Shown in pieces: positions 17,112 through 26,462 of a DNA stretch of 64,000 nucleotides. The DNA is from Pseudomonas serboccidentalis (GTDB lineage Bacteria; Pseudomonadota; Gammaproteobacteria; Pseudomonadales; Pseudomonadaceae). The DNA is taken from contig NZ_CP101655.1 in the NCBI RefSeq assembly GCF_028830055.1, positions 4,427,680 to 4,491,679 of the forward strand. The letters are read 5' to 3'. A model generated the notes under the pieces. The model was not told the DNA's origin, did no database searches, and worked only from the letters and a program-made list of their open reading frames with translations. Both the position numbers and the translations under genes were made by a program. Numbering within the stretch: position 1 is the first letter of the stretch; the number at the start of each line of letters is the position of its first letter.

Positions 17112-18044
17112 ATGAACAGTCGCGTCACCATGGGTCTTGCAGCGGTGCTGTTGCTGGGTGCAATCATCGTCGGTTACTGGGGTCTGGTTCTCAGTCGGCA
17201 ACCGGCTCCCGTCGCCCAGGCGCCTGCTGCCCCGGTGGTCGTTATGGAAAAAACCGTCGCCGCCGCCGAAGACCAGACCCGTCAGCCAGTGGTCGTGCTG
17301 TTGCACGATGTTCCGCCTTTCACCCCTCTTACAGCTGCCGATGTGGCGCTGGAAAAACTGCGCAGCGCCCCGGCCGGCAGCCTTTCCAGTGTTGATCAAG
17401 CGGTGGGGCGCACGCCGTGGCGGCACCTCAGCGCCGGCACCTGGCTCAATGATCAAAGCTTCGAAGCCGGCGGCGCGCTGGCGCGGATGATCCACAGCGA
17501 TGAGCGCGCGCTCACCGTGGCCGTGGACGAGGTGATCGGTGCCGCCGGGCAATTGGTTCCCGGCGACTACGTCGACGTGCTGCTCTATCTGCGGCAGGAC
17601 GCGAGCAATCTGCAGCAGTCGGCGCAGATTGTGGTGCCGGCCATGCGCGTGCTTGGCGTCGGTGACCAATACGGTCTGACCAACGATGGCCAACCTGCCA
17701 ACCCGGCCCTGAGCGCCGACGACAAACTCAAACAGGATCAACGCCGGATCGCCGCACGCACCGTGGTGCTGGCGGTGCCTGAGCAATTGCTGAGCCGGAT
17801 GATGCTCGCCACCCAGGTCGGCACGTTGCGCCTGGCCGTACGCAGCAGTGAGGAGCAGCGTCTGGCGAAATACTGGGCCGGTGAAAAGCAGTCGCCGGCG
17901 CACCTGGACAACGCCAACAGCCAACTCTTCCAGTTCACGCAACTGGCCCTGGGCGCCGCGCCGAAAGCGCCGGCCATTGGCGGCCATGCGCGGACGCCGA
18001 TGGAAGTGATCCGCGGCAATCAGGTTACCCAACAAGTCCCATGA
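17112..18044 (+). CDS. rcpC: RcpC/CpaB Flp pilus assembly protein
   Basis: A 310-residue protein with one N-terminal anchor (MGLAAVLLLGAIIVGYWGLVL) and a periplasmic SAF domain of CpaB type (VVVLLHDVPPFTPLTAADVALEKL, TPWRHLSAGTWLNDQ, ALTVAVDEVIGAAGQLVPGDYVDVLL). CpaB/RcpC proteins help assemble or gate the outer-membrane secretin. The ATG at 17112 is chosen for the nearby GGGAG. It is the first gene of the operon rcpC-rcpA-tadZ-tadA-tadB-tadC-tadD-DUF3613. Confidence 0.92.
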   Translation: MNSRVTMGLAAVLLLGAIIVGYWGLVLSRQPAPVAQAPAAPVVVMEKTVAAAEDQTRQPVVVLLHDVPPFTPLTAADVALEKLRSAPAGSLSSVDQAVGRTPWRHLSAGTWLNDQSFEAGGALARMIHSDERALTVAVDEVIGAAGQLVPGDYVDVLLYLRQDASNLQQSAQIVVPAMRVLGVGDQYGLTNDGQPANPALSADDKLKQDQRRIAARTVVLAVPEQLLSRMMLATQVGTLRLAVRSSEEQRLAKYWAGEKQSPAHLDNANSQLFQFTQLALGAAPKAPAIGGHARTPMEVIRGNQVTQQVP

Positions 18045-18064
18045 CTGAGCAAGGATCCACGTGC

Positions 18065-19288
18065 ATGCAGAGTCGATTTCGGCCGCTATTAAAACCTGTA
18101 GTCCGGGCCTTGGTACTGATGGGACTGTCGATAAACGCGGCCATGGCGGCCACGGGCAATTGCTCGGCACTGGGTCGTATGCCACCGGTGATCGAGATCG
18201 GCGAAGGGTTCCAGCAGGACATCCAGTCACCCGTGGCAATCACCCGCGTGGCCATTGGCGACCCGAAAATCGCTGATGTGCACGACACCGGCAGCGCGTC
18301 GTTTTTACTGACCGGCGTGGCCCCCGGCGCTACCAGCCTGATGGTCTGGACGGCATGTTCCAGTGAACCTCGCCAGAGCATGGTCTTCGTACAAGGCAGT
18401 GCCACCGCGGCATTGACCAGTGCCAACCGCATGCCTTCCGATGATCCGACGCTGCCCTCGCAAGTGCAGACCGACATTCGTTTCGTCGAAGTCAGCCGCA
18501 CCAAACTCAAGGAGGCCACCGCGTCACTGATTGGCACGCGAGGCAATTTCCTGTTCGGCTCCCCCGGTACTTTGCCGCCCATCGACGGCGTGCCGACGCC
18601 GAGACTGCCGGTGGACAACGGCCTGTTCAACTTCTCGTGGATCGGCGGCAAGACCATGGCGATCATCAACGCGCTGGAAACCAGTGGCTTCGCCTACACC
18701 CTCGCGCGGCCGAGTCTGGTGGCACTGAGCGGGCAGAGCGCAAGCTTTCTGGCCGGGGGGGAAATTCCGATTCCGGTGCCCAGCGCCGGCAGCGACAACG
18801 TGTCGATCGAATACAAGGAGTTCGGCATCCGGCTGACCCTGACCCCGACCGTCATCAGCCACGACCGCATCGCGCTGAAAGTCGCACCGGAAGTCAGCGA
18901 ACTGGATTTGAGTAACGCCGTGCAGATCGCCGGTACCACTGTGCCGGCCCTGACTATCCGCCGTACCGACACCAGCGTCTCGCTGGCCGACGGCGAAAGC
19001 TTCGTGATCAGCGGCTTGATCAGCACCACCAACAGTTCACAGGTGAACAAGTTTCCGGGACTGGGCGATATCCCGGTGCTCGGCGCCTTTTTCAAAGGCT
19101 CGCAGATCAAGCGCGAAGAGCGCGAACTGCTGATGATCGTCACTCCGCATCTGGTCCAGCCGTTGGCGGCCGATGCGCAACTGCCGTCGCTGCCGGGAGA
19201 AAAACTGCGCAACTACGACCCGAACTTCTACCGCATGTTCTTCCTGGAAAACGGCAACTTCGACAAGCGCAGCGGACTGTCCCAATGA
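18065..19288 (+). CDS. rcpA: RcpA/CpaC outer-membrane secretin
   Basis: About 407 residues: a signal peptide (RPLLKPVVRALVLMGLSINAAMA), an N-terminal pilus/BON-like domain (IEIGEGFQQDIQSPVAITRVAIGDPKIADV) and the secretin core ending VPALTIRRTDTSVSLADGESFVISGLI, PGLGDIPVLGAFF and ELLMIVTPHLVQP. It forms the outer-membrane channel for the Flp pilus. ATG 18065 gives a standard signal peptide and has AAGGA upstream; ATG 18041, overlapping the rcpC stop, would add eight residues. It overlaps tadZ by 4 bp. Confidence 0.94.
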   Translation: MQSRFRPLLKPVVRALVLMGLSINAAMAATGNCSALGRMPPVIEIGEGFQQDIQSPVAITRVAIGDPKIADVHDTGSASFLLTGVAPGATSLMVWTACSSEPRQSMVFVQGSATAALTSANRMPSDDPTLPSQVQTDIRFVEVSRTKLKEATASLIGTRGNFLFGSPGTLPPIDGVPTPRLPVDNGLFNFSWIGGKTMAIINALETSGFAYTLARPSLVALSGQSASFLAGGEIPIPVPSAGSDNVSIEYKEFGIRLTLTPTVISHDRIALKVAPEVSELDLSNAVQIAGTTVPALTIRRTDTSVSLADGESFVISGLISTTNSSQVNKFPGLGDIPVLGAFFKGSQIKREERELLMIVTPHLVQPLAADAQLPSLPGEKLRNYDPNFYRMFFLENGNFDKRSGLSQ

Positions 19289-20475
19289 ACCAGAACCTGA
19301 GCCAGACCTTTCTTGCGATCACCCGTAACAGCACTGATCTGGAGTGGCTGCAAGGCGCTCTCGCGCCGCTGGGCCAAGTGGTGAGCGCCGGGGCCGGGAG
19401 CCTGGATGAACTGCTGGCGCTGGTGGACGTCACCTTTGCCAGCCTGGTGTTCGTCGGCCTCGACCGTGACCATGTGGTGGCGCAGAGTGCGTTGATCGAA
19501 GGTGCGCTGGAAGCCAAGCCGATGCTCGCCATCGTTGCGCTCGGCGACGGCATGGACAATCAACTGGTGCTCAACGCGATGCGCGCCGGCGCCCGGGATT
19601 TCGTGGCGTACGGTTCGCGGGCCAGTGAAGTCGCCGGGCTGGTGCGACGCCTGAACAAACGTCTGCCACCGGTGACGGCCAACACCCAGCTCGGTGGCCT
19701 CACCGTGTTGTACGGCGCACAGAGCAATTCCGACGGTGCGTTGTTGACCAGTCACATGGCGCAGGTGGTGCAAAAGAGTGGGCAGCAAACTCTGCTGCTG
19801 GATCTGGGCCTGCCCCGTGGCGACAGCCTGGCATTGCTCGGGCTCGAGAGTTCGTTTCATTTCGGCGATGCCTTGCGTCATTTGCGCAGGCTCGACGCCA
19901 CGCTGATCGACAGCGCCTTCACCAGCACGGACGCCGGCTTGCGGATTCTGGCGTACGCCAGCAGCGACGAGCCGCTGGAAAGCACCAGCGCCGCCGAGCT
20001 GTACATGTTGCTCAGCGCCCTGCGCCAACACTTCCAGCACATCGTCGTGAACCTCACCGGGCAGTCCGAGAGCGAAGCCTTACGCACGTTTGTCAGCCAT
20101 TGCGACAAGCTGCTGTGGTACACCGATCAGAACGTGCTCAACTGCCGCCGCAACCTTGCGGTGCTCAACCTGTGGCGCGAGAAGGGCATGAAGCTCGACC
20201 ACGCGCGTCTGCTGGTGGACGGCTATCTGGGCAACGTTGCACCGGATGCCGAGACCCTGGGCAAAACCTTCAATCTGGAAGTGATCGCGGTGTTGGCCGC
20301 CAACGCCGAAGTGCGCCTGAACGCCAAGAACCAGGGCGTCAGCCTGTTCGAACTGGCCCCGCGGGAAAAACTCACGCAGAGCCTGCGCGCCCTCGGCGAG
20401 CTTCTGGCCAAGCGCTCCGAAGGCCTGGCCAAACCCAAGGTCACCTGGTTCGACCGCTTGCGAGGCACCTCATGA
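19285..20475 (+). CDS. tadZ: TadZ/CpaE-like pilus localisation ATPase
   Basis: A 396-residue protein with an atypical receiver-like N-domain (about residues 5-120; VFVGLDRDHVV, LNAMRAGARDFVAYG) and a C-terminal ParA/MinD-like domain (LLLDLGLPRGDSLALLGL). TadZ places the pilus machine at the pole in other bacteria. The P-loop position reads GAQSNSDGALL and lacks the usual lysines, so ATP binding is doubtful. Overlaps of 4 bp at both ends show tight coupling with rcpA and tadA. Confidence 0.9.
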   Translation: MNQNLSQTFLAITRNSTDLEWLQGALAPLGQVVSAGAGSLDELLALVDVTFASLVFVGLDRDHVVAQSALIEGALEAKPMLAIVALGDGMDNQLVLNAMRAGARDFVAYGSRASEVAGLVRRLNKRLPPVTANTQLGGLTVLYGAQSNSDGALLTSHMAQVVQKSGQQTLLLDLGLPRGDSLALLGLESSFHFGDALRHLRRLDATLIDSAFTSTDAGLRILAYASSDEPLESTSAAELYMLLSALRQHFQHIVVNLTGQSESEALRTFVSHCDKLLWYTDQNVLNCRRNLAVLNLWREKGMKLDHARLLVDGYLGNVAPDAETLGKTFNLEVIAVLAANAEVRLNAKNQGVSLFELAPREKLTQSLRALGELLAKRSEGLAKPKVTWFDRLRGTS

Positions 20476-21740
20476 GCGCAGAAAAACTGTTCGGCGCGGT
20501 GCCGCACGGCGCGGTCGGCAATACCGATCACGAAGGGCTGAAGCTGGTCCTGCACCGCTACATCATCGACGCCATCGAAGAGTCGGGAAAAAACCTGCTG
20601 GAAGGCTCGCGCCAGTTGCTGGCGCAGTTTGTCACCGACAAGGCCGCCGAATACATCGCCCGCTTGCACCTGGCGATTTCCCGTTATGAGATGGAGCGCC
20701 TGGCTGAGGAAATCGTTGATGAACTCACCGGCTTCGGTCCGCTGGAAGTGCTGCTGCGCGATCAGTCGGTGACCGAGATTCTGGTCAACGGCCCGCACCG
20801 GGTGTTCATCGAACGCGATGGCGTGCTGCATCAAAGTGACCTGCGTTTTATCGATGCGCATCACGTCGAGCGGGTCATGCAACGGATTCTCGCGCCGCTC
20901 GGGCGACGCCTCGACGAGTCTTCGCCGATGGTCGATGCGCGCCTGCCGGACGGCAGTCGGGTCAACGCGATCATTCCGCCGATCGCCCTCGACGGCCCTT
21001 GCCTGTCGATCCGCAAGTTTCGCAAGGACATGCTCAAGAGCAGCGACCTGATGGCGATGCAGACCATCGATCTGGCGATTTTCGAGTTTCTCCAGGAGGC
21101 GGTGGGCAAGCGCTGCAACGTGCTCATCAGCGGCGGTACCGGCACCGGCAAAACCACGTTGCTGAACATTCTCAGCCAGTTGATCAACCCGCACGAACGG
21201 CTGGTGACCATCGAGGACGTCGCCGAACTGCAGCTCGGCCACCCGCACGTGGTACGTCTGGAAACCCGTCCGCCGAATGCCGAGGGTCATGGTGAAGTGA
21301 AGGCCAGCGACCTGATTCGCAACGCCCTGCGCATGCGCCCCGACCGGATCATCCTCGGCGAGATTCGCGGCGTCGAAGTGGTCGATGTGCTGACCGCCAT
21401 GAACACCGGGCACGACGGCTCGATGAGCACCGTGCACGCCAACAATGCGCAGGATGCGTTGCTGCGCCTGGAGACGCTGGTGGGGCTGACTGGCCGCTCG
21501 ATCGCCGAGCGCACCTTGCGCCAGATGATCTGCGCCGCCCTCGACGTGATCATCCAGCTGACCCGCATGCCCGATGGCCGGCGCTGCGTCAGCGAGGTGG
21601 TGGAAGTGGTCGGCATTCGTGAAGACGTTTACGTCACCAACACCCTGTTTCGCCTTGATCGACGTACCGGTTTCGGCTTCCTGCGCGAAGCGGTCAATCC
21701 GGCGGGCGACAAGTTGCGGCACGAGACGAACCTGGGCTGA
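20472..21740 (+). CDS. tadA: TadA secretion ATPase (CpaF family)
   Basis: A 422-residue type II/IV secretion ATPase of the CpaF subgroup. The Walker A GGTGTGKTTLLN lies near residue 222, the Asp-box area in LVTIEDVAELQL, the Walker B region in RPDRIILGEIRGVE near 290, and the His-box in MNTGHDGSMSTVHANN. It powers Flp pilus assembly from the cytoplasmic side. The ATG at 20472 overlaps the tadZ stop (ATGA); the frame is open upstream but only as a shadow of tadZ. Confidence 0.97.
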   Translation: MSAEKLFGAVPHGAVGNTDHEGLKLVLHRYIIDAIEESGKNLLEGSRQLLAQFVTDKAAEYIARLHLAISRYEMERLAEEIVDELTGFGPLEVLLRDQSVTEILVNGPHRVFIERDGVLHQSDLRFIDAHHVERVMQRILAPLGRRLDESSPMVDARLPDGSRVNAIIPPIALDGPCLSIRKFRKDMLKSSDLMAMQTIDLAIFEFLQEAVGKRCNVLISGGTGTGKTTLLNILSQLINPHERLVTIEDVAELQLGHPHVVRLETRPPNAEGHGEVKASDLIRNALRMRPDRIILGEIRGVEVVDVLTAMNTGHDGSMSTVHANNAQDALLRLETLVGLTGRSIAERTLRQMICAALDVIIQLTRMPDGRRCVSEVVEVVGIREDVYVTNTLFRLDRRTGFGFLREAVNPAGDKLRHETNLG

Positions 21741-21758
21741 CAGCATGGAACTCGCATC

Positions 21759-22643
21759 ATGATCGGACCGGCCATTCTCATCCTGCTTTGTCTGATCCTG
21801 CTCGGGCTGTCGATCTGGTTGTTCCTGCGCGGCATCCACAAGACCAGCAACGAGCGCGTGCTCAACCGCCTCGCGGCGGGGCAGCCACAACTAGCCGCGC
21901 AGAAACCGACCTGGGTCGGGCTCGAGCGGATGTTTTTGCGCGCCGGACTGGGGCGGCCCAACGAGCGCTTCGGCCTGTGGCTGACGTTGTGGGGTGTGGC
22001 GATTGCCCTCGGTTATCTGCTGGCGAGCTGGATCGGTTTGCTGGCGATGCTGTTGGCGCCGCCGCTGATCTTGCGCCTGTACATTTCCTGGCTGTACCAC
22101 CGCCGGATCAGACGCATGATCGAGCAGTTGCCGGCGTTGCTCGACCACACCGTGCGCAGCCTCAAGTCCGGACGCACCCTGAGCGATGCGGTCATGGGCA
22201 GCATCGAGGCGAGTGACGATCCGCTGAAAGAAGCCATGGGCCGGGTTCAGCGCAACGTGCAGCTGGGCGTCAATCTGCCGGATGCGGTCAGTGACCTTGC
22301 CGAACTGTATGAACAGGACGAGCTGCGCATGTTCGCCCTCGGCCTCAAGGTCAACCATCGCTACGGCGGCAATGCCAGCGAGTTGCTGGAGAACCTGATC
22401 AAGTTGATCCGCGAACGTGATCAGGGCGCCCGGCAACTGCGCGCGCTCACAGGCGAGACGCGCATGACCGCCTGGGTGCTCGGTTCGCTGCCGGTGATCC
22501 TGGTGAGTTACTTCATGCTGACCAACCCCGGCTACATGCTCGGCATGTGGCACGACTCCGGCGGCCAGACCATGTTGATCATCGCCGTGGTGTTGCAAGT
22601 GACCGGTTGCCTGGCGCTGTGGCGCATGTTGCGGAGTATTTGA
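21759..22643 (+). CDS. tadB: TadB inner-membrane pilus platform protein
   Basis: A 294-residue T2SSF-type platform protein: N-terminal helices (ILILLCLILLGLSIWLFL; LTLWGVAIALGYLLASWIGL), the cytoplasmic T2SSF segment (LPALLDHTVRSLKSGRTLSDAVMG) and C-terminal helices. With TadC it forms the membrane platform that TadA drives. It is separated from tadA by 18 bases and from tadC by one. Confidence 0.95.
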   Translation: MIGPAILILLCLILLGLSIWLFLRGIHKTSNERVLNRLAAGQPQLAAQKPTWVGLERMFLRAGLGRPNERFGLWLTLWGVAIALGYLLASWIGLLAMLLAPPLILRLYISWLYHRRIRRMIEQLPALLDHTVRSLKSGRTLSDAVMGSIEASDDPLKEAMGRVQRNVQLGVNLPDAVSDLAELYEQDELRMFALGLKVNHRYGGNASELLENLIKLIRERDQGARQLRALTGETRMTAWVLGSLPVILVSYFMLTNPGYMLGMWHDSGGQTMLIIAVVLQVTGCLALWRMLRSI

Positions 22644-22644
22644 A

Positions 22645-23529
22645 ATGGTTTATCTCGCCGCCCTGATGCTGTTGCTCGGCGCCCTGTTGCTGGTGGTCAA
22701 CCATCTGCTGACGGAGCGGCGTCGGGTGCGCCAGGTCAACCAGCGGTTGCAGGGACATCTGGTGCGCGAGAGCCGCTTCGGCCATTGGCTGCGCGCATTG
22801 GGCAACAGCAAGTTCGGCCAGCGCTCGGTCAGCATCGACAGCGAAACCCAGACCTTGCTCAGCCGCCTCGGCTGGCGCCGCGCCAGTGAGCGCTCGCTGT
22901 ACGCCGCCTGCCAGATTGGCACACCACTGCTGATGCTGGGGTTGGCAATTTTTCTGCAGGAAGTGTTTTTTCCTCACGCGGCCAATCGCTGGATAGTGCC
23001 CATGCTCGCCACCGGCGCCGGTTATCTGCTGCCCAAGCGACTGCTGGCGTACGCCGCCGGGCGTCGGCAGAAAACCATCGCGGTGGAAATCTCCACGTTC
23101 ATCCCGCTGCTGCGCATCCTCTTCGAATCGGGGATGGCGGTCGAACAAGCCTTGCGCGTGCTCAGCAGCGAAGGGCAAAAACTGCTGCCGGAACTGACCC
23201 GCGAGCTGCGCCTGATTCTGGCGCGGGTCGACTCGGGACTCGAGCTGGGACAGGAACTGCACAAGACCTCGGTGATGCTCGCGGTCGATGAGTTCACCGA
23301 CACCTGCGTGATCCTGCAACAGCTGATTCAGCAGGGCGGCGGGGCGATGAAATCGCTGTTGGCGCTCAAGCAATTGCTCGACGACCGACGCCTGACCCGA
23401 CTGCAGGAATATATCTCGAAGATGTCCGCGAAGATGTCGGTGGTGATGATGCTGTTTCTGTTTCCTGCTTTGCTGATCGTACTGGCCGGCCCGGGATTCA
23501 CCGCGATTACCCGGGCGTTTGCAAACTGA
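22645..23529 (+). CDS. tadC: TadC inner-membrane pilus platform protein
   Basis: A 294-residue paralogue of TadB: first helix LAALMLLLGALLLVVNHLL, central helices around residues 90-130, the T2SSF motif FIPLLRILFESGMAVEQALRVL and C-terminal helix MSVVMMLFLFPALLIVLAGPG. It begins one base after the tadB stop, as usual for this pair. Confidence 0.95.
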   Translation: MVYLAALMLLLGALLLVVNHLLTERRRVRQVNQRLQGHLVRESRFGHWLRALGNSKFGQRSVSIDSETQTLLSRLGWRRASERSLYAACQIGTPLLMLGLAIFLQEVFFPHAANRWIVPMLATGAGYLLPKRLLAYAAGRRQKTIAVEISTFIPLLRILFESGMAVEQALRVLSSEGQKLLPELTRELRLILARVDSGLELGQELHKTSVMLAVDEFTDTCVILQQLIQQGGGAMKSLLALKQLLDDRRLTRLQEYISKMSAKMSVVMMLFLFPALLIVLAGPGFTAITRAFAN

Positions 23530-23552
23530 CGTTGGCTCACGGAGAGCATTTG

Positions 23553-24275
23553 ATGAAAGCACTGATTGTCGTGGCAAGTCTGTTGATGCTCGGTGGTTGC
23601 GCCACCGACGGTCAGGCGCCGTGGTCGGCGCTGCTGGCGCCGACCAGTTGCAGCAAGCTCGATTCCGAACAGGAACTGGCCCTGAACCTGGCCGACGACC
23701 TGGCCAACGACGGCAAGCTGCACGCCAGCCTGGCCAACCTGCAAAGCCTGCCCGACAACCTGGTCGAGGTGCGCCTGCGCAAGGCCAAGGTCTACCGCTT
23801 GCTCGGGCGCAATGAGGCCGAGCCGTTATATCGCGGACTGCTCGGTACGTGCCTGACGGCGGACGCCGAACATGGTCTGGGCCAGCTCTATGCGGCCCGT
23901 GGCGATAACGCTCAGGCCCTGACGCACTTGCAGCGCGCGGTGCGTCTGGCGCCAACCAATGAAAAGATTCGCAACGACCTGGGCGTGGTCTACCTCAACC
24001 AGTTGCGCCTTGAAGACGCCCGTTTCGAATTCCTCACCGCCATCGAACTCAAGCAGAACGATCAACTGGCACCGCTGAATCTGGTGACCTTGCTGCTCTA
24101 TCAGAACAACTGGCAGCAAGCTGCCGAAATCGTCAGCCGCGCGCACCTGACGCCGGAGCAATTCTCCGAAGCCCAGAGCCGTGCGGAAAAACTCAAGGTA
24201 CCGGCCAAGGCCCCGGCGGCGGCCGGCAATCAGGTGGCGGTAGTGGCTGACCCACAACCGTCGACGCTCAAGTGA
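23553..24275 (+). CDS. tadD: TadD TPR lipoprotein
   Basis: A 240-residue lipoprotein (lipobox LGGC, cysteine at about residue 15) with tetratricopeptide repeats in the middle (AEHGLGQLYAARGDNAQALTHLQRAVRLAPTN and the next repeat). TadD/pilotin-like lipoproteins assist secretin assembly. The ATG at 23553 has GGAG at a proper distance; an in-frame start 21 bases upstream is not supported. The C-terminal tail is Ala/Pro-rich. Confidence 0.92.
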   Translation: MKALIVVASLLMLGGCATDGQAPWSALLAPTSCSKLDSEQELALNLADDLANDGKLHASLANLQSLPDNLVEVRLRKAKVYRLLGRNEAEPLYRGLLGTCLTADAEHGLGQLYAARGDNAQALTHLQRAVRLAPTNEKIRNDLGVVYLNQLRLEDARFEFLTAIELKQNDQLAPLNLVTLLLYQNNWQQAAEIVSRAHLTPEQFSEAQSRAEKLKVPAKAPAAAGNQVAVVADPQPSTLK

Positions 24276-24292
24276 CACTCCGGGAGATCACC

Positions 24293-24565
24293 ATGAACAC
24301 CTTGCACCGCGTGTGCTGCCTGACCCTGCTCAGCCTGCCGCTTGCAGCCCAGGCAATCGACGCCGGCCCGGCCTCGGCGCAGCAACAGGAAACCGAAGGC
24401 TGGCTGGTGCTGCAAAGCCGCAACCAGGCCGCTTCGCCCAAACCGCAAACCGCCACGGCGACCGAGAGAGAACTGGCGATGCAGCGCTGGCTGAAGAAGT
24501 ACAAGTACGAGATTCCGGATTTCTACGACCCGGATGCCGGTGGCAAGATCGAGACCAAAAACTAG
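24293..24565 (+). CDS. DUF3613 small exported protein at the end of the tad operon
   Basis: A 90-residue protein with a signal peptide (VCCLTLLSLPLAAQA), a Gln-rich mature start and the DUF3613 signature ELAMQRWLKKYKYEIPDFYD. DUF3613 proteins are found next to Pseudomonas tad loci; their role is unknown. GGGAG precedes the ATG, and the gene follows tadD closely, so it is part of the operon. A large inverted repeat ends the unit. Confidence 0.8.
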   Translation: MNTLHRVCCLTLLSLPLAAQAIDAGPASAQQQETEGWLVLQSRNQAASPKPQTATATERELAMQRWLKKYKYEIPDFYDPDAGGKIETKN

Positions 24566-24594
24566 CTTGAGGGCGACACCTGATCCAGCGTTGA

Positions 24595-24650
24595 TCACAG
24601 GCGAGGCCGGCTCTCACTCATGACCTTGTGAGAGCCGGCCTCGCCTGTGA
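24595..24650. terminator. Perfect 23-bp inverted repeat between the tad operon and tpsB
   Basis: TCACAGGCGAGGCCGGCTCTCAC (24595-24617 by position) is perfectly complementary to 24628-24650 around a 10-base loop. It lies between two convergent genes and so can act as a bidirectional terminator for the tad operon and the TpsB gene. It may also be a REP-like element, since its sequence resembles other Pseudomonas intergenic hairpins. Confidence 0.75.
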
Positions 24651-24657
24651 CCGACGT

Positions 24658-26328
24658 TTACAACTGATAGCTGAAACTGATGCTGTAACGCGCCCGGCGA
24701 TTGAACGTATCCAGCGCTTCATCCGACATCGGCTTGGCGGCCTCCAACGCAATGTTGTAGTACTTGGCATCGCCAAAACGCAGCCCCACCGCCGCTGATG
24801 ACAGGTCGTTGCTCTGCACCTGCAGTTTGTTGAACCAGGTTTTGGAACGGTCCAGCACCACGTACGGCTGCAGAATGCGCACCCAGTTGCCGTCGCGATT
24901 GAAGCTGTAGTTGACCTCGTAAGCCGCCCCCCAGCCCTTGTCACCCGACGCTTGATCATCCGGGTAGCCACGGCCGAAGTTTTGCCCGCCAAACACCGCT
25001 CGCTCGCTGTCGGGCAAGGTGTCGTCGCTCCAGTACAGGGCGGCCGACAGCACCCCTTGCCAGTTGTCGAAGAACTTGTCGCTCTGCACCCCGGAGAGGC
25101 GCAGGCGCAGGAAGTTCAGGTCCAGCGCCGGGTTGTTGGAGTGCGCGCCCATGCTGTCGAGGCCTTGATACAGGCCGCCACTGAGAATCCGTAGCTGCCG
25201 GGTATCGGCCTTGCGCCAGTCGCCTTCGAACGCGAGGGCGCGCACGTTGGTGCGCTCCTCGATACTCACCGGGTAGCCGACCACGTCGTAACGGTTTTTG
25301 TCATCCACCGCGTACAGCCGCGCTCCACCATTGAGCAGCTCGTTGGATGCCGCAATGAACGGGTGGCTGACGCCGATGGAATAACGATCGTCCTCCTTGT
25401 GCGGCTTGAGTTCGAAGCCGTCGCTGGTGAGCACGTTGGTGCCCGGGTCGGCCCGGTAGCGAGAGGCGAACAGGCTCAGTTGCGTGCCTTCGCTGTTGAG
25501 GAACTGGTTGTAGTCCAGGCGGTAGTAGTGCTCGTGATCGTCCCCCGGCGGAAACAGACCGCTGAGGGTCAACTGCTCGCCCATGGCCGTCTGAGAATTG
25601 CTGCTGACGCCCAGCAGTGCCTGAGTACCGTTGCGATTGTCTTCGGTGGTGTTCAGGCTGCTGGTGAACGCTTTGCGGCTGGCCTGGGCCACCAGCGTGG
25701 TGGCGCCGTCGGTGGTGCCGGGCGGCGGTACTTGCGCCTGAAGGGTCACACCGGGGATGCGGGTCATCAGCGTGGTGTAGCGTTCGAACGTCTTGCGGGT
25801 CAGCGGTCGTTCGGCCTGGATTTTTGCTGCCAGTTCGTCGAGCAGACCTTTGACCCGACCGATATCGCCCTGCACCTGAACATCACGCACATAACCCTCC
25901 ACCAATACCACCCGGGCCACACCGCCATCGAAGCGCTGTTGCGGCAGGAAGGCATAGGACAGCAGGTAGCCGTCCTTCTGATAGCGACGGGTGATGTTGC
26001 GTGTGGCTTCGATCAGATCGGCCAGGCTGGTCTGGTGGCCGATCAGGGGTTTGTAGACTTCGGCCAGTTCGTTGAGCGGGTAGATCGTGCCGCCTTCGAT
26101 CTGCACGGTTTTCAGATTGATTTTTGTCTCCATCAGCAATGGTTGCGCTGCGGCCGCGCCAGGTTCTGGGACTTGCAGGGGCGTGGCGGCCGGACGATAG
26201 GCATCCGCCGGCAGGTTCGGCACGGGTAGATTGCGAGTGGTTTCGTTGCTGTTGAGAAAGCTGGGAAGGGTGTCGGCGAGGGCGGCGGAACTGATACTGA
26301 GGAACAGCAGGGATGCCATTACGCGCAT
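24658..26328 (-). CDS. ShlB/FhaC/HecB-family (TpsB) outer-membrane transporter
   Basis: A 556-residue Omp85-superfamily protein: signal peptide (MRVMASLLFLSISSAALA), a POTRA domain (LKTVQIEGGTIYPLNELAEVYKPL to FDGGVARVVLVEGYV), a second POTRA-like segment (about 140-205), then the 16-strand barrel with the lid-loop motif VFGGQNFGRGYPDD and terminal strand YSISFSYQL. TpsB proteins export large TpsA partners across the outer membrane. No gene with a haemagglutinin-type TPS secretion domain is nearby; the adjacent gene encodes a Gly/Thr-repeat lipoprotein. ATG 26328 has GGAG seven bases upstream. Confidence 0.9.
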   Translation of the reverse strand: MRVMASLLFLSISSAALADTLPSFLNSNETTRNLPVPNLPADAYRPAATPLQVPEPGAAAAQPLLMETKINLKTVQIEGGTIYPLNELAEVYKPLIGHQTSLADLIEATRNITRRYQKDGYLLSYAFLPQQRFDGGVARVVLVEGYVRDVQVQGDIGRVKGLLDELAAKIQAERPLTRKTFERYTTLMTRIPGVTLQAQVPPPGTTDGATTLVAQASRKAFTSSLNTTEDNRNGTQALLGVSSNSQTAMGEQLTLSGLFPPGDDHEHYYRLDYNQFLNSEGTQLSLFASRYRADPGTNVLTSDGFELKPHKEDDRYSIGVSHPFIAASNELLNGGARLYAVDDKNRYDVVGYPVSIEERTNVRALAFEGDWRKADTRQLRILSGGLYQGLDSMGAHSNNPALDLNFLRLRLSGVQSDKFFDNWQGVLSAALYWSDDTLPDSERAVFGGQNFGRGYPDDQASGDKGWGAAYEVNYSFNRDGNWVRILQPYVVLDRSKTWFNKLQVQSNDLSSAAVGLRFGDAKYYNIALEAAKPMSDEALDTFNRRARYSISFSYQL

Positions 26329-26375
26329 AGGACACTCCATGGTCAGATCACAGCGCTGGACTGAAGTTCTTCTAA

Positions 26376-26408
26376 GAAAAAAGCGGAAGACTCGTGGGAA
26401 TCTTCCGC
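26376..26408 (-). terminator. Intrinsic terminator after the Gly/Thr-rich lipoprotein gene
   Basis: On the minus strand GCGGAAGA and TCTTCCGC form an 8-bp stem followed by TTTTTTCTT. It stands between the lipoprotein gene and tpsB, so tpsB is either transcribed from its own promoter or by limited read-through. Confidence 0.85.
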
Positions 26409-26462
26409 CTTCAACCAAGCGTAGGCGCTGTAGGTGAGGCCGTCGAATCGGCCAGGTGCAAT

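Noticed and set aside
20223..21890. Long minus-strand frame opposite tadA
   Set aside because: Antisense shadow of tadA and tadB, without any recognisable domain.
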